A DNA stretch of 32,903 nt from positions 1-32,903 of the forward strand of contig JAFAEL010000090.1 of the NCBI GenBank assembly GCA_023423995.1, written 5' to 3'. Below, one piece after another: positions 15,306 to 23,880 of this stretch (position 1 is the first letter of the stretch; each line of letters begins with the position of its first letter). A model generated the notes under the pieces. It made no database searches. It was not told where the DNA came from and saw only the letters and a list, made by a program, of their open reading frames with translations. A program made the translations under genes and the position numbers. Source of the stretch: Pseudomonadota bacterium. GTDB lineage: Bacteria; Pseudomonadota; Alphaproteobacteria; Rhizobiales; Beijerinckiaceae.

Positions 15306-16870
15306 CCCGCATCTTCATCCCCAGGGACGCCCAGGCGCTGGCGCTCGGCGCCGAGAAGGTTGCGCGCGAGATCGCTCGGATCGCGGTCGAGCGCGGCGAG
15401 GCGGTGACGATCGTCCGGACCGGCTCGCGCGGTCTGTTCTGGCTGGAGCCGATGATCGAGATCGAGACCGGGGGAGGGCGCGTCGCCTACGGGCCCGTGA
15501 AGCGGGCCGATGTCGTCTCGCTCTTCGGTGCGGGCTGGCTCGCGGGCGGCGAACACCCGCTCCGCCTCGGCCGCCCCGAGGAGATCCCCTATCTGGCCCG
15601 CCAAACGCGCCTGACCTTCGCACGCTGCGGGATCGTCGATCCGCTCTCGCCCGCGGATTACGTCGCCCATGGCGGCTACCAGGGCCTGCAGCGCACGCTG
15701 GAGATGGCAGGGGCTCCCGAGGGCCAGACGGCCATCGTCGACGAGGTGAAGGCCTCGGGCCTTCGCGGCCGCGGCGGCGCCGGCTTTCCGACCGGCATCA
15801 AGTGGTCGACCGTGCTCCTCGCAGAGGCCGACCAGAAATACGTCGTCTGCAATGCCGACGAGGGCGACAGCGGCACCTTCGCCGACCTCATGCTGATGGA
15901 GGGCGATCCCTTTTCCCTCATCGAGGGCATGACGATTGCGGGCCTGGCGGTCGGGGCCACGAAGGGCTTCATCTACATCCGGTCCGAATATCCGCACGCC
16001 TTCCGCACGATGACCGACGCGATCGCGGCGGCCACGAAGACCGGCTATCTCGGCCCGTCCGTCATGGGCTCGGGCCAGGCCTTCACGCTGGAGACGCGGC
16101 TCGGCGCGGGCGCCTATATCTGCGGCGAGGAGACCTCGCTGCTCGACAGCCTGGAGGGCAAGCGCGGCATGGTGCGGGCGAAGCCGCCGCTGCCCGCCAT
16201 CAAGGGCCTCTTCGGCAAGCCGACGATCGTCAACAACGTCCTGTCGCTCGCGACCGTGCCCTGGATCATGGCCAACGGCGCCAAGGCCTATGCGGATTTC
16301 GGCATCGGCCGCTCGCGCGGCACGCTCGCCTTCCAGCTCGCCGGCAACATCGCGCGCGGCGGGCTCGTGGAACTGCCCTTCGGGCCTCCTCTCAGGGAGC
16401 TGATCGAGGAGTTCGGTGGCGGCACCCGTTCCGGGAGGCCGCTCCGGGCCGTGCAGGTCGGGGGACCGCTCGGCGCCTATTTTCCGCACGAACTGCTCGA
16501 CACGCCGCTCGACTACGAGGCCTTCGCGGCGAAGGGCGGCATGGTCGGGCATGGCGGGATCGTCGTGTTCGACGATGCCGTCGACATGGCCGCGCAGGCC
16601 CGCTTCGCCTTCGAGTTCTGCGCAGCCGAAAGCTGCGGCAAGTGCACGCCCTGCCGCATCGGCTCGAGCCGCGGCGTCGAGACGATCGACAAGATCACGG
16701 CCGGGATCGAGCCCGAGAAGAACCTGACGCTCGTGCGTGACCTCTGCGAGGTCATGACCGACGGCTCGCTCTGCGCCATGGGCGGCCTCACGCCGCTGCC
16801 TGTGCTGAGCGCGCTGGACCATTTCCCGGACGATTTCCGCCGCGCGCCCGCGCTCATGGCGGCGGAGTGA
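15302..16870 (+). CDS. fdsB: NAD-dependent formate dehydrogenase, beta subunit
   Basis: NuoF-like flavoprotein of 522 residues that takes electrons from FdsA and reduces NAD+. It starts with GTG 15302, overlapping the fdsG stop. An N-terminal thioredoxin-like part of about 110 residues, equivalent to a fused NuoE-type extension, is followed by the FMN motif GLRGRGGAGFPTG (153-165), NADEGDSGTF (184-193) and AGAYICGEETSL (269-280) for NADH. A [4Fe-4S] cluster is bound by ESCGKCTPCRIGSSRG (Cys445, 448, 451) plus Cys491. After its stop comes a 135-bp palindromic repeat before fdsA. Confidence 0.94.
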   Translation: MTRIFIPRDAQALALGAEKVAREIARIAVERGEAVTIVRTGSRGLFWLEPMIEIETGGGRVAYGPVKRADVVSLFGAGWLAGGEHPLRLGRPEEIPYLARQTRLTFARCGIVDPLSPADYVAHGGYQGLQRTLEMAGAPEGQTAIVDEVKASGLRGRGGAGFPTGIKWSTVLLAEADQKYVVCNADEGDSGTFADLMLMEGDPFSLIEGMTIAGLAVGATKGFIYIRSEYPHAFRTMTDAIAAATKTGYLGPSVMGSGQAFTLETRLGAGAYICGEETSLLDSLEGKRGMVRAKPPLPAIKGLFGKPTIVNNVLSLATVPWIMANGAKAYADFGIGRSRGTLAFQLAGNIARGGLVELPFGPPLRELIEEFGGGTRSGRPLRAVQVGGPLGAYFPHELLDTPLDYEAFAAKGGMVGHGGIVVFDDAVDMAAQARFAFEFCAAESCGKCTPCRIGSSRGVETIDKITAGIEPEKNLTLVRDLCEVMTDGSLCAMGGLTPLPVLSALDHFPDDFRRAPALMAAE

Positions 16871-16885
16871 ACGTGACCGACGCAG

Positions 16886-17020
16886 CGCGCCCCCTCCACC
16901 AGGCTTCGCCTGGTCCCCCTCCCCCGCAGGCGGGGGAGGATCCCCGAACGGCGCCGCTGCGGGATCCTCCCCTGCGCAGCGGGGGAGGGGAACCGTCCGA
17001 AGGACGGTGGAGGGGGCGCG
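16886..17020. repeat. 135-bp multi-hairpin palindromic repeat (REP/BIME-like), fdsB-fdsA
   Basis: The element is bounded by perfect 15-bp inverted repeats, CGCGCCCCCTCCACC at 16886-16900 and its complement at 17006-17020. Inside are four smaller stems: AGGC-TTC-GCCT (16901-16911), CCTCCCCCGC/GCGGGGGAGG (16918-16939), CCTCCCCTGC/GCGGGGGAGG (16966-16988, one mismatch) and CCGTCC-GAA-GGACGG (16993-17007). The overall left-right symmetry resembles extragenic palindromic repeats that occur in many copies in alphaproteobacterial genomes. Only one copy is in this window, so its repetitive nature elsewhere is inferred. Confidence 0.75.
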
Positions 17021-17045
17021 GAGCGCACAGCAGAGGACCACATCA

Positions 17046-19889
17046 ATGGCTCTGATCAAGGAACTCGACACCGGCACGCCGATCCGGCTCGCGGCGACCT
17101 CCGTGACGCTGACGATCGACGGCCAGGACGTGACGGTTCCGACCGGCACCTCCGTGATGGCCGCGGCGGCCACGATGGGCACGCAGATCCCGAAGCTCTG
17201 CGCGACGGATTCGCTGGAGCCCTTCGGCTCCTGCCGCCTCTGCCTGATCGAGGTGGAGGGGCGGCGCGGCACGCCCGCCTCCTGCACGACCATCGCCGAG
17301 GACGGCATGGTGGTCCGCACGCAGACGCCGAAACTGGCGAAGCTCCGGCGCGGCGTGATGGAGCTCTACATCTCCGACCACCCGCTCACCTGCCTGACCT
17401 GCTCGGCGAACGGCGATTGCGAGCTGCAGACGCAGGCGGGTGCGGTCGGCTTGCGCGACGTGCGCTACGGCTACGAGGGCGAGAACCATCTCGACGCGCC
17501 GACGGACAACTCGAACCCGTATTTCGCCTTCGAGAGTTCGAAGTGCATCGTCTGCAACCGCTGCGTCCGGGCCTGCGAGGAGGTGCAAGGCACGTTTGCG
17601 CTGACGATCGAGGGGCGCGGCTTCGCCTCGAAGGTCTCGCCCGGCGGCACCGATTTCTTCTCGTCCGAATGCGTCTCCTGCGGCGCCTGCGTGCAGGCCT
17701 GCCCGACCGCGACGCTGAACGAAAAATCCGTCATCGAGATGGGGGTGCCGGAGCACTCGGCGGTGACGACCTGCGCCTATTGCGGCGTCGGCTGCTCGTT
17801 CAAGGCGGAGATGCAGGGCGACAAGGTCGTCCGCATGGTGCCCTTCAAGGACGGCAAGGCGAACGAGGGCCATTCCTGCGTGAAGGGCCGCTTCGCCTAT
17901 GGCTACGCGACCCACAAGGACCGAATCACGAAGCCCATGATCCGCGAGAAGATCACCGATCCCTGGCGGGAGGTGACCTGGGCGGAGGCGATCGACCACG
18001 CGGCGTCCGAGTTCAGGCGCATCCAGGCGACCTACGGCCGTGACTCGATCGGCGGCATAACTTCGTCGCGCTGCACGAACGAGGAGACCTACCTCGTCCA
18101 GAAGCTGGTCCGGGCCGGTTTCGGCAACAACAACGTCGATACCTGCGCCCGCGTCTGCCACTCGCCGACCGGCTACGGCCTCAAGGTCACGCTCGGCACC
18201 TCGGCCGGCACGCAGGATTTCCGCTCCGTGGCGGCGGCCGACGTCATCCTGGTGATCGGCGCCAACCCGACCGACGGCCATCCGGTCTTCGGCTCGCGGA
18301 TGAAGAGGCGGCTGCGGGAGGGGGCACGGCTCATCGTGGCCGATCCGCGCCGCATCGATCTCGTCAAGTCGCCGCATGTGCGGGCCGACTATCACCTGCA
18401 GCTCAAGCCCGGCGCGAATGTCGCCCTCATCAACGCGATGGCGCACGTGGTCGTGACGGAAGGGCTCGTGAACGAGGCCTATGTCCGGGCGCGCTGCGAC
18501 CTCAAGGATTTCGAGACCTGGGCCCGCTTCATCGCCGAGGTGCGGAACTCGCCCGAGGCGGTCGAGGAGATCACCGGCGTCCCCGCCGCCAATGTGCGGG
18601 CCGCCGCCCGCCTCTACGCGACCGGTGGCAACGCCGCGATCTATTACGGGCTCGGCGTCACCGAGCACTCGCAGGGCTCGACCATGGTCATGGGCATGGC
18701 GAACCTCGCCATGGCCACCGGCAATATCGGCCGGGAGGGCGTCGGCGTGAACCCGCTGCGCGGGCAGAACAACGTCCAGGGCTCCTGCGACATGGGCTCG
18801 TTCCCGCACGAGCTCCCCGGCTACCAGCACGTCTCGGACGATGCGACGCGCGAGATGTTCGAGGGGCTCTGGGGCGTGAAGCTGCAGAGCGAGCCGGGCC
18901 TGCGCATCCCGAACATGCTGGACGAGGCCGTGCAGGGCCGCTTCAAGGGCATCTACATCCAGGGCGAGGACCCGGCGCAGTCCGATCCCGACACGCAGCA
19001 TGTCACGGCGGGGCTGCGCGCCATGGAATGCGTCGTCGTGCAGGACATCTTCCTGAACGAGACCGCGAAATACGCGCACGTCTTCCTGCCGGGCGCCTCG
19101 TTCCTGGAGAAGGACGGCACCTTCACCAATGCCGAGCGGCGCATCTCGCGCGTCCGCAAGGTGATGCCGCCCATGGCGGGCCATGCCGATTGGGAAGTCA
19201 CGCAGCTCCTCTCGAACGCGCTCGGCTATCCGATGGACTACCGCCATCCCAGCCAGATCATGGACGAGATCGCGGCGCTGACGCCCACCTTCTCGGGCGT
19301 GTCCTTCGCCAAGCTCGAACAGGTCGGCTCCATCCAGTGGCCCTGCAACGAGGCCGCCCCGAACGGCACGCCCATGATGCATGTGGACCGGTTCGTGCGC
19401 GGGCTCGGCAAGTTCATGATCACCGAGTTCGTGCCGACCGAGGAGCGGACCGGCGCGAAGTTTCCGCTCATCCTCACCACCGGCCGCATCCTCAGCCAGT
19501 ACAATGTCGGCGCGCAGACGCGACGGACGGAAAACTCGCGCTGGCACGAGGAGGACGTGCTGGAGATCCATCCCTTCGACGCGGAGCTGCGCGGGATCGT
19601 GGATGGCGACCTCGTGGCCCTGGAGAGCCGCTCCGGCGACATCTCCATCAAGGCCAGGATCTCGGAGCGGATGCAGCCGGGCGTCGTCTATACGACCTTC
19701 CACCACGCCAAGACCGGCGCGAACGTCATCACGACCGATTATTCGGACTGGGCGACCAACTGCCCGGAATACAAGGTGACGGCCGTGCAGGTGCGGCGCA
19801 CGAACCGGCCCTCCGACTGGCAGGCGAAATTCTACGACGAGGAGTTTTCGCTCAAGCGCATCGGCGGCTACCTGGACGCGGCGGAATGA
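17046..19889 (+). CDS. fdsA: NAD-dependent formate dehydrogenase, catalytic alpha subunit
   Basis: Metal-pterin catalytic subunit of 947 residues. In order: a [2Fe-2S] ferredoxin domain (Cys52, 63, 66, 80), a His-Cys3 [4Fe-4S] site (His112, Cys116, 119, 125), two more [4Fe-4S] sites (Cys167/170/173/177 and Cys209/212/215/219), then the bis-MGD domain with its own [4Fe-4S] site (Cys243, 246, 250, 278). The metal ligand is Cys371 in NNNVDTCARVCHSP, followed by His372; the conserved arginine of formate binding is Arg572 in PLRGQNNVQGS. Cysteine rather than selenocysteine is used. ATG 17046 gives the standard N-terminus; upstream in-frame codons belong to the repeat. Sequence alone does not tell Mo from W. 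Confidence 0.95.
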   Translation: MALIKELDTGTPIRLAATSVTLTIDGQDVTVPTGTSVMAAAATMGTQIPKLCATDSLEPFGSCRLCLIEVEGRRGTPASCTTIAEDGMVVRTQTPKLAKLRRGVMELYISDHPLTCLTCSANGDCELQTQAGAVGLRDVRYGYEGENHLDAPTDNSNPYFAFESSKCIVCNRCVRACEEVQGTFALTIEGRGFASKVSPGGTDFFSSECVSCGACVQACPTATLNEKSVIEMGVPEHSAVTTCAYCGVGCSFKAEMQGDKVVRMVPFKDGKANEGHSCVKGRFAYGYATHKDRITKPMIREKITDPWREVTWAEAIDHAASEFRRIQATYGRDSIGGITSSRCTNEETYLVQKLVRAGFGNNNVDTCARVCHSPTGYGLKVTLGTSAGTQDFRSVAAADVILVIGANPTDGHPVFGSRMKRRLREGARLIVADPRRIDLVKSPHVRADYHLQLKPGANVALINAMAHVVVTEGLVNEAYVRARCDLKDFETWARFIAEVRNSPEAVEEITGVPAANVRAAARLYATGGNAAIYYGLGVTEHSQGSTMVMGMANLAMATGNIGREGVGVNPLRGQNNVQGSCDMGSFPHELPGYQHVSDDATREMFEGLWGVKLQSEPGLRIPNMLDEAVQGRFKGIYIQGEDPAQSDPDTQHVTAGLRAMECVVVQDIFLNETAKYAHVFLPGASFLEKDGTFTNAERRISRVRKVMPPMAGHADWEVTQLLSNALGYPMDYRHPSQIMDEIAALTPTFSGVSFAKLEQVGSIQWPCNEAAPNGTPMMHVDRFVRGLGKFMITEFVPTEERTGAKFPLILTTGRILSQYNVGAQTRRTENSRWHEEDVLEIHPFDAELRGIVDGDLVALESRSGDISIKARISERMQPGVVYTTFHHAKTGANVITTDYSDWATNCPEYKVTAVQVRRTNRPSDWQAKFYDEEFSLKRIGGYLDAAE

Positions 19890-19909
19890 GCTCTCTCCCA
19901 TTTCTCTGT

Positions 19910-19981
19910 CCGCTCATCCCGGCGAAGCCCGGGATCCAGCCCACACGGCCGGTGGATGCCGGCTTGCGCCGGCATGAGCGG
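19910..19981. repeat. Palindromic repeat pair (BIME-like) between fdsA and fdsD
   Basis: Two hairpins in opposite orientation: ATCCCGG/CCGGGAT (19916-19935, six-base loop) and ATGCCGGC-TTGC-GCCGGCAT (19956-19975). Outer arms CCGCTCAT (19910-19917) and ATGAGCGG (19974-19981) are perfect complements, as are ATCCA (19934-19938) and TGGAT (19953-19957). The sequence is unlike the repeat before fdsA, so it is a second family. CATCCCGG-type repeats of this kind are common between genes in alphaproteobacteria. Confidence 0.7.
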
Positions 19982-19995
19982 CACGGACATCGCGC

Positions 19996-20289
19996 ATGAG
20001 CGAGTCAGGTTCCGCCCAGAAGCTCGTCCGCATGGCGAACCAGATCGCCTCGTTCTTCCGGTCCTATCCGGAGAAGGAGGCTGTCGCGGGCGTGCATGAC
20101 CACATCGTGGCGTTCTGGTCCCCCGTGATGCGGCGCGACCTGCTTGCCTATGCGGATGCGGACGGCACGGGCCTCGACCCGCTCGTCGCGGAGGCGGTGC
20201 ACCGGATCGGCAAGGGCCCGAGCCCGACCGCCCGCGAGGCCGCCGGCCCGGCCGAACTCGGCCAGATCGGCGCGAGCGACGCCGGCTGA
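19996..20289 (+). CDS. fdsD: NAD-dependent formate dehydrogenase, delta subunit
   Basis: A 97-residue small subunit of the FdsD family, recognised by SESGSAQKLVRMANQIASFF and by AGVHDHIVAFWSPVMRRDLL. In related enzymes the delta subunit binds the FdsGBA complex and helps with cofactor insertion or stability; it has no cofactor motif. ATG 19996 has only a weak ribosome-binding site. It is separated from fdsA by a 106-bp gap containing a palindromic repeat, in the place where many species have fdsC (fdhD). It ends 32 bp from a convergent gene. Confidence 0.88.
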   Translation: MSESGSAQKLVRMANQIASFFRSYPEKEAVAGVHDHIVAFWSPVMRRDLLAYADADGTGLDPLVAEAVHRIGKGPSPTAREAAGPAELGQIGASDAG

Positions 20290-20321
20290 TTGCCCTGGTC
20301 GCTCCCGCCGGCGGCGATCCG

Positions 20322-21227
20322 TCAAAACCGCGCCGAAATCCCGATGATCGGGCCATATTCGAGCATGTTGTAGCGGTAGCGGGTCCGGCCGCTCCCTTGC
20401 TCGTAATCGACGAAGAGGGCCTTGTAGCCGACAAGCCCGGACCAGGTCGCGGTTGCCGTCTTGAAGAGTTCAAGGTTCAAGGCGCCGATTGCCTGCCAGG
20501 ACAGATCGCTTCCTGCGCCGAATCCGCCGACATCGGCCCTGACGACCAACTCGACCGCGGGCGAGAACTCGTGGCGTAGTCTGACACCGATCATGGGATC
20601 GGCCCACGCAACGTCACCGGAGCGGGCGATCGCACGCCCGCGGGCGATGGCTAGATCGTCGATTGTCACGGTGCCGGTCAGCGACAGGTTCAGGTTGGCC
20701 TGCTGCCACCACACCCGCGTCCCGGCATAGAGGTCGATGGCCGTGCTGCCGCCCTGTCCAAAGCCGTCGTTCCAGCGACCTACCTCGTAGGCCGCTGCGA
20801 GTTCCGCGATCAGCAAGCGCACCCGAAGAGAGGCGCTGGCCCCGATGCTTCCGGCGATATCGGGCGAGAATTGCCGTGAACGGAGGGCGTCGCCGGTCAC
20901 GCCGACCTTGGAATAGGCGATGTCGGCCCAGAGCGAGAGGGGGCCCTTCCGTGCCTCGAGAACAGCGGCGGCCTGAAACAGGTTCTTCGGAAACTCCGTT
21001 CTGTCGACGATGTCGATGAAGCTTGCATCCACGTCCGCAGTGCGGCCCCGGACTGTCGTGAAGCCGCTCAGCGATGTCGCCCACAGGTAGGGCGTGATGG
21101 TGAAGCTCCAGGTCTGCGCTGGCGGCGGCGGAGGTTGCGCCGGCAGATCCGCCGAGATCGCCGGTGGGGCAAGCGCCGAGGCGCTGAGCAGTGCCAACAG
21201 GGCGGATACGCTTCGGAAGACGGTCAT
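20322..21227 (-). CDS. Predicted outer-membrane beta-barrel protein, unknown function
   Basis: A 301-residue secreted protein. The signal peptide (VFRSVSALLALLSASALAPP) is cut near AISA-DLPAQ, followed by a proline-rich linker and WSFTITPYLWATSLSGF. The remainder alternates polar and hydrophobic residues (for example LNLSLTGTVTIDDL, VELVVRADVGGFGAGSD, ATATWSGLVGYKALFVDYE) and ends in an aromatic residue (GISARF), all typical of outer-membrane barrels. I do not recognise a specific family function. It is the next minus-strand gene after the multiheme cytochrome, 289 bp away, and probably has its own promoter. It is not a Porin_2 or OprB protein. Confidence 0.78.
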   Translation of the reverse strand: MTVFRSVSALLALLSASALAPPAISADLPAQPPPPPAQTWSFTITPYLWATSLSGFTTVRGRTADVDASFIDIVDRTEFPKNLFQAAAVLEARKGPLSLWADIAYSKVGVTGDALRSRQFSPDIAGSIGASASLRVRLLIAELAAAYEVGRWNDGFGQGGSTAIDLYAGTRVWWQQANLNLSLTGTVTIDDLAIARGRAIARSGDVAWADPMIGVRLRHEFSPAVELVVRADVGGFGAGSDLSWQAIGALNLELFKTATATWSGLVGYKALFVDYEQGSGRTRYRYNMLEYGPIIGISARF

Positions 21228-21367
21228 GTTTCGTCCACCCGGCAGCCAGCCAGGAGGCTATCACCGCACCTGCCAGCAATTCGGTCGAGTGTGCGAATGC
21301 AACAGGCTGCAGAATTGGGTGTCTCTGGCGAATTGTTTTCAGCCGATCGATTGCGTTCCAAGAATGA

Positions 21368-21399
21368 GATCCGTTTGATCTGACGGATCCACCTAGGTG
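21368..21399. promoter_or_regulatory. Adjacent palindromes between the cytochrome and outer-membrane protein genes
   Basis: GATCCGT-N8-ACGGATC (21368-21389) is a perfect 7-bp inverted repeat, followed at once by the 10-bp palindrome CACCTAGGTG (21390-21399). They lie 141 bp upstream of the outer-membrane protein start and about 120 bp beyond the cytochrome stop. They could be an operator or the end of the cytochrome transcript. There is no T-tract of the intrinsic-terminator kind. Confidence 0.35.
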
Positions 21400-21516
21400 C
21401 TTTCTTCGGTCCCTAGGCAGTAACCTCTCCCATCCAGGATCGATGGGGAATTGGCGCCGCCGGCACGAAAAAACTTCGACGCGGGATGGACCGCGCGCAG
21501 ATCGAGGGCACGTCCG

Positions 21517-23874
21517 CTAAGGCCGGGCAGGCTGGCCGGGATCGCTCCGTCCCCTGAGTTGTCGGACGAGTTGCCGCAATTCGGCGTTGTCGGGCCGCAA
21601 GACGCCTAGCCGCTCGCCATAGATCAGCGCCTTGTCCGGGTCGCGCCGGCGCAGCGCGTCCTGCAGCAGGGCCGACAGGATTTCCGCTTCCGACGGGTGA
21701 GCGGCGTGCGCGCGTTCCAGCACCGCCCGGGCCTCGTCCATGCTGCCGGCTCCCTGGAGCGCGACCCCGAGCACGAACGCATATCGCCCGTTGCTCGGCT
21801 CGAGATCGGCCGCGCGGCGCAGAGGACCAAGCGCCTCCGCCAGACGCTTCAGGCGAACCAGGGTCAACCCGAGGGCGTGCTGCGGCGCGGCAGCGCCTGG
21901 CGCCATCTGGATCGTCATGCGGAGCAACTGCTCGGCCGCCTGGTCTCGGCCTTGCACGCGGTAGAGATCGGCAAGATTCACCCTGGCGGGCACGGAGGCC
22001 GAAGCCAACCGGATCGCTTCGAGGTACTCGGTCTCCGCCTCCGTCATCCTGCCTTTGCGAAGATGGAAGTTACCGAGGTTCAGCCGGCTCTCCGGGCGGT
22101 CTGCGTTGAAGCGTTCCCCTTCGACATACTCGGCCTCGGCCCGTTCTCGGGCGCCGCGCTGGCCGGCTGGAACGAGGCTGTCAGGGACATTCGCGAGCGC
22201 CACCGCCGCTTCCCGACGCACGGAGCGCACCGGGTCGGACAGCAGGGGATTGCCGCGGCTCCATCGCTGGTCCGGAGGAAGAGCCTCGAGCCCGCGCAGG
22301 GCCGCGATGCGCACCATCGGGTCGGGATCGGCGAGCGCCGTTGTTCGGAGGGCGTCCGTCTCGGCCGAGGGGCGCGTGCGAAGTTCGAGGAGGGCCGTCG
22401 CCCGCGCGATGGCCGGCGTGCCGGGATCCCTGGCGACCATGAGGAGGAGATCGCGTGCCTCGGGCCGTCCCTGTCGGGCTGCCTGAAACGTGGTTGCATA
22501 GGTCTGAAAGCCCTTCCGCTGCGGCCCGTGCCATCTTTCGACGGCATCCGCCGCCCACTTCGCGGGCTTGTCTCCGTGGCAATCGTTGCATGCGTTCGGC
22601 GTGCCGAGCGCCATGCTCAGATCCGGCCGGGGAATGCGAAAGGAATGGTCGTGTCGCGCGTCGACGACCATGTAGGTACGCTGGGGCATGTGACACGAGA
22701 TGCAGTCCGGCGACGACGGGCTGGCGGGATGCCCGGTATGTGCGGCCGTCGCGAAGGTCGCCGGCGCATGGCATTGCGAGCAGACCTCCGCCCGGGCCGC
22801 CTTCAGCGTGCCCGCATGGGGATCGTGGCAATCGGAGCAGATGACGCCTTTCGCGTACATCTTGCTCTGCAGGAAGGAGGCGTGGTTGAACACCTCCTCG
22901 CGCATCTGCCCGTCGGCCTCGAACAGGTCGGCCGTGAGGAGCGCCGGAAGGTGTGTGTCCGCGAGCGGCCTGCCGGGCCGCCAATCCTCGCTGAACTGGC
23001 CGCGGCGCGCATGGCAGCGACCGCACATCTCGACCTCGCCGCCGCCCGGCTGTGTGGCCGATACCGCCGGGCTGCCCGTCTTCGCATCGGGGGCCCAGGT
23101 TACGGCGGCCCGCGGCGTGACGGTGGATGAGAAGCCCGAATTCAGGATATCGGCCGAACGGCCCTGCTGCGCCCAGGCAAGATGGCCGGAGGCGGGCCCA
23201 TGGCAGCTTTCGCAACCAACGCTGATCTCCGAAAAGGTCGTGCGGAAGGTGTCGGCGGCGGGATCGTAATTCTTCCTCACGTTCGTCGAGTGACACTCGG
23301 CGCACATGTAGTTCCAGTTCTGGTCGAGACCCGTCCAGTGAAGCGGGTCCGTGTGCGGCACCGGGCCTTCGGGATGCAGGTGGAACCAGCGCTGGCCGCC
23401 GGCCTCCCTCGACCGCGTGTCCCACGCGAAGGGGAGCGCCTGCACCCGCCCGTCGGGGAACGCGACCAGGTATTGCTGCAGGGGCTCCAGGCCGAAGGTG
23501 TATTTCACCGTGAACGCGGCGGGCTTGCCGTCCTTCCCGTCCGTCTCGGCGACAAAGCGATCGCCTTCGCGGAAGAAGCGCGCCCTGGAGCCGTGGTGCT
23601 CAACGGAAACCCCGCTGAAGTCGCCCAGCACCGTCCCGCCCGTCGCCTCCTGCATGGCGCGCGCATGCTGGGAGGTTCGCCAAGCCTTCGTCTCGACCGC
23701 ATGGCAGCCGGCGCAGGCCGACGAGCCGACATATGTGCCCTCGCTGGCGGCGAAAACGGGAGCACCGGTTGTCGGCTGAGCGACGGCGAACCAGGAAAGA
23801 AGGACGAAAGCGATCGCGGCAGCGCAGACCCATGTCGTCGGGACGACAGGTTCCTGTGCTTCGGCGGGCTGCAT
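21517..23874 (-). CDS. Octaheme c-type cytochrome with HEAT-like and TPR regions
   Basis: A 785-residue extracytoplasmic protein. A hydrophobic segment at about 13-33 is a signal or membrane anchor. Eight CXXCH heme c sites follow: CAGCH 54, CAECH 191, CESCH 221, CGRCH 284, CSDCH 346, CSQCH 365, CISCH 391 and CNDCH 429, resembling the cytochrome c554/doubled-CXXCH group. Residues about 475-565 look like HEAT-type helical repeats (ARDPGTPAIARATALLELRT, then ADPDPMVRIAALRGLEAL), and 590-770 are tetratricopeptide repeats. It should move electrons in the periplasm and dock partners through the TPRs; the redox partner is unknown. The gene starts six bases after the HAD phosphatase stop, with no good ribosome-binding site, so translation is probably coupled. 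Confidence 0.85.
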   Translation of the reverse strand: MQPAEAQEPVVPTTWVCAAAIAFVLLSWFAVAQPTTGAPVFAASEGTYVGSSACAGCHAVETKAWRTSQHARAMQEATGGTVLGDFSGVSVEHHGSRARFFREGDRFVAETDGKDGKPAAFTVKYTFGLEPLQQYLVAFPDGRVQALPFAWDTRSREAGGQRWFHLHPEGPVPHTDPLHWTGLDQNWNYMCAECHSTNVRKNYDPAADTFRTTFSEISVGCESCHGPASGHLAWAQQGRSADILNSGFSSTVTPRAAVTWAPDAKTGSPAVSATQPGGGEVEMCGRCHARRGQFSEDWRPGRPLADTHLPALLTADLFEADGQMREEVFNHASFLQSKMYAKGVICSDCHDPHAGTLKAARAEVCSQCHAPATFATAAHTGHPASPSSPDCISCHMPQRTYMVVDARHDHSFRIPRPDLSMALGTPNACNDCHGDKPAKWAADAVERWHGPQRKGFQTYATTFQAARQGRPEARDLLLMVARDPGTPAIARATALLELRTRPSAETDALRTTALADPDPMVRIAALRGLEALPPDQRWSRGNPLLSDPVRSVRREAAVALANVPDSLVPAGQRGARERAEAEYVEGERFNADRPESRLNLGNFHLRKGRMTEAETEYLEAIRLASASVPARVNLADLYRVQGRDQAAEQLLRMTIQMAPGAAAPQHALGLTLVRLKRLAEALGPLRRAADLEPSNGRYAFVLGVALQGAGSMDEARAVLERAHAAHPSEAEILSALLQDALRRRDPDKALIYGERLGVLRPDNAELRQLVRQLRGRSDPGQPARP

Positions 23875-23880
23875 CGGATG

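Noticed and set aside
17043..19901. 952-codon open frame on the minus strand opposite fdsA
   Set aside because: It is antisense to a clearly recognised gene, its protein is low-complexity and rich in Arg, His, Gly and Asp, and it has no recognisable domain. High GC creates long antisense frames; several others (12941-14524, 15029-17320, 23182-24873, 5612-6817) were rejected for the same reason.
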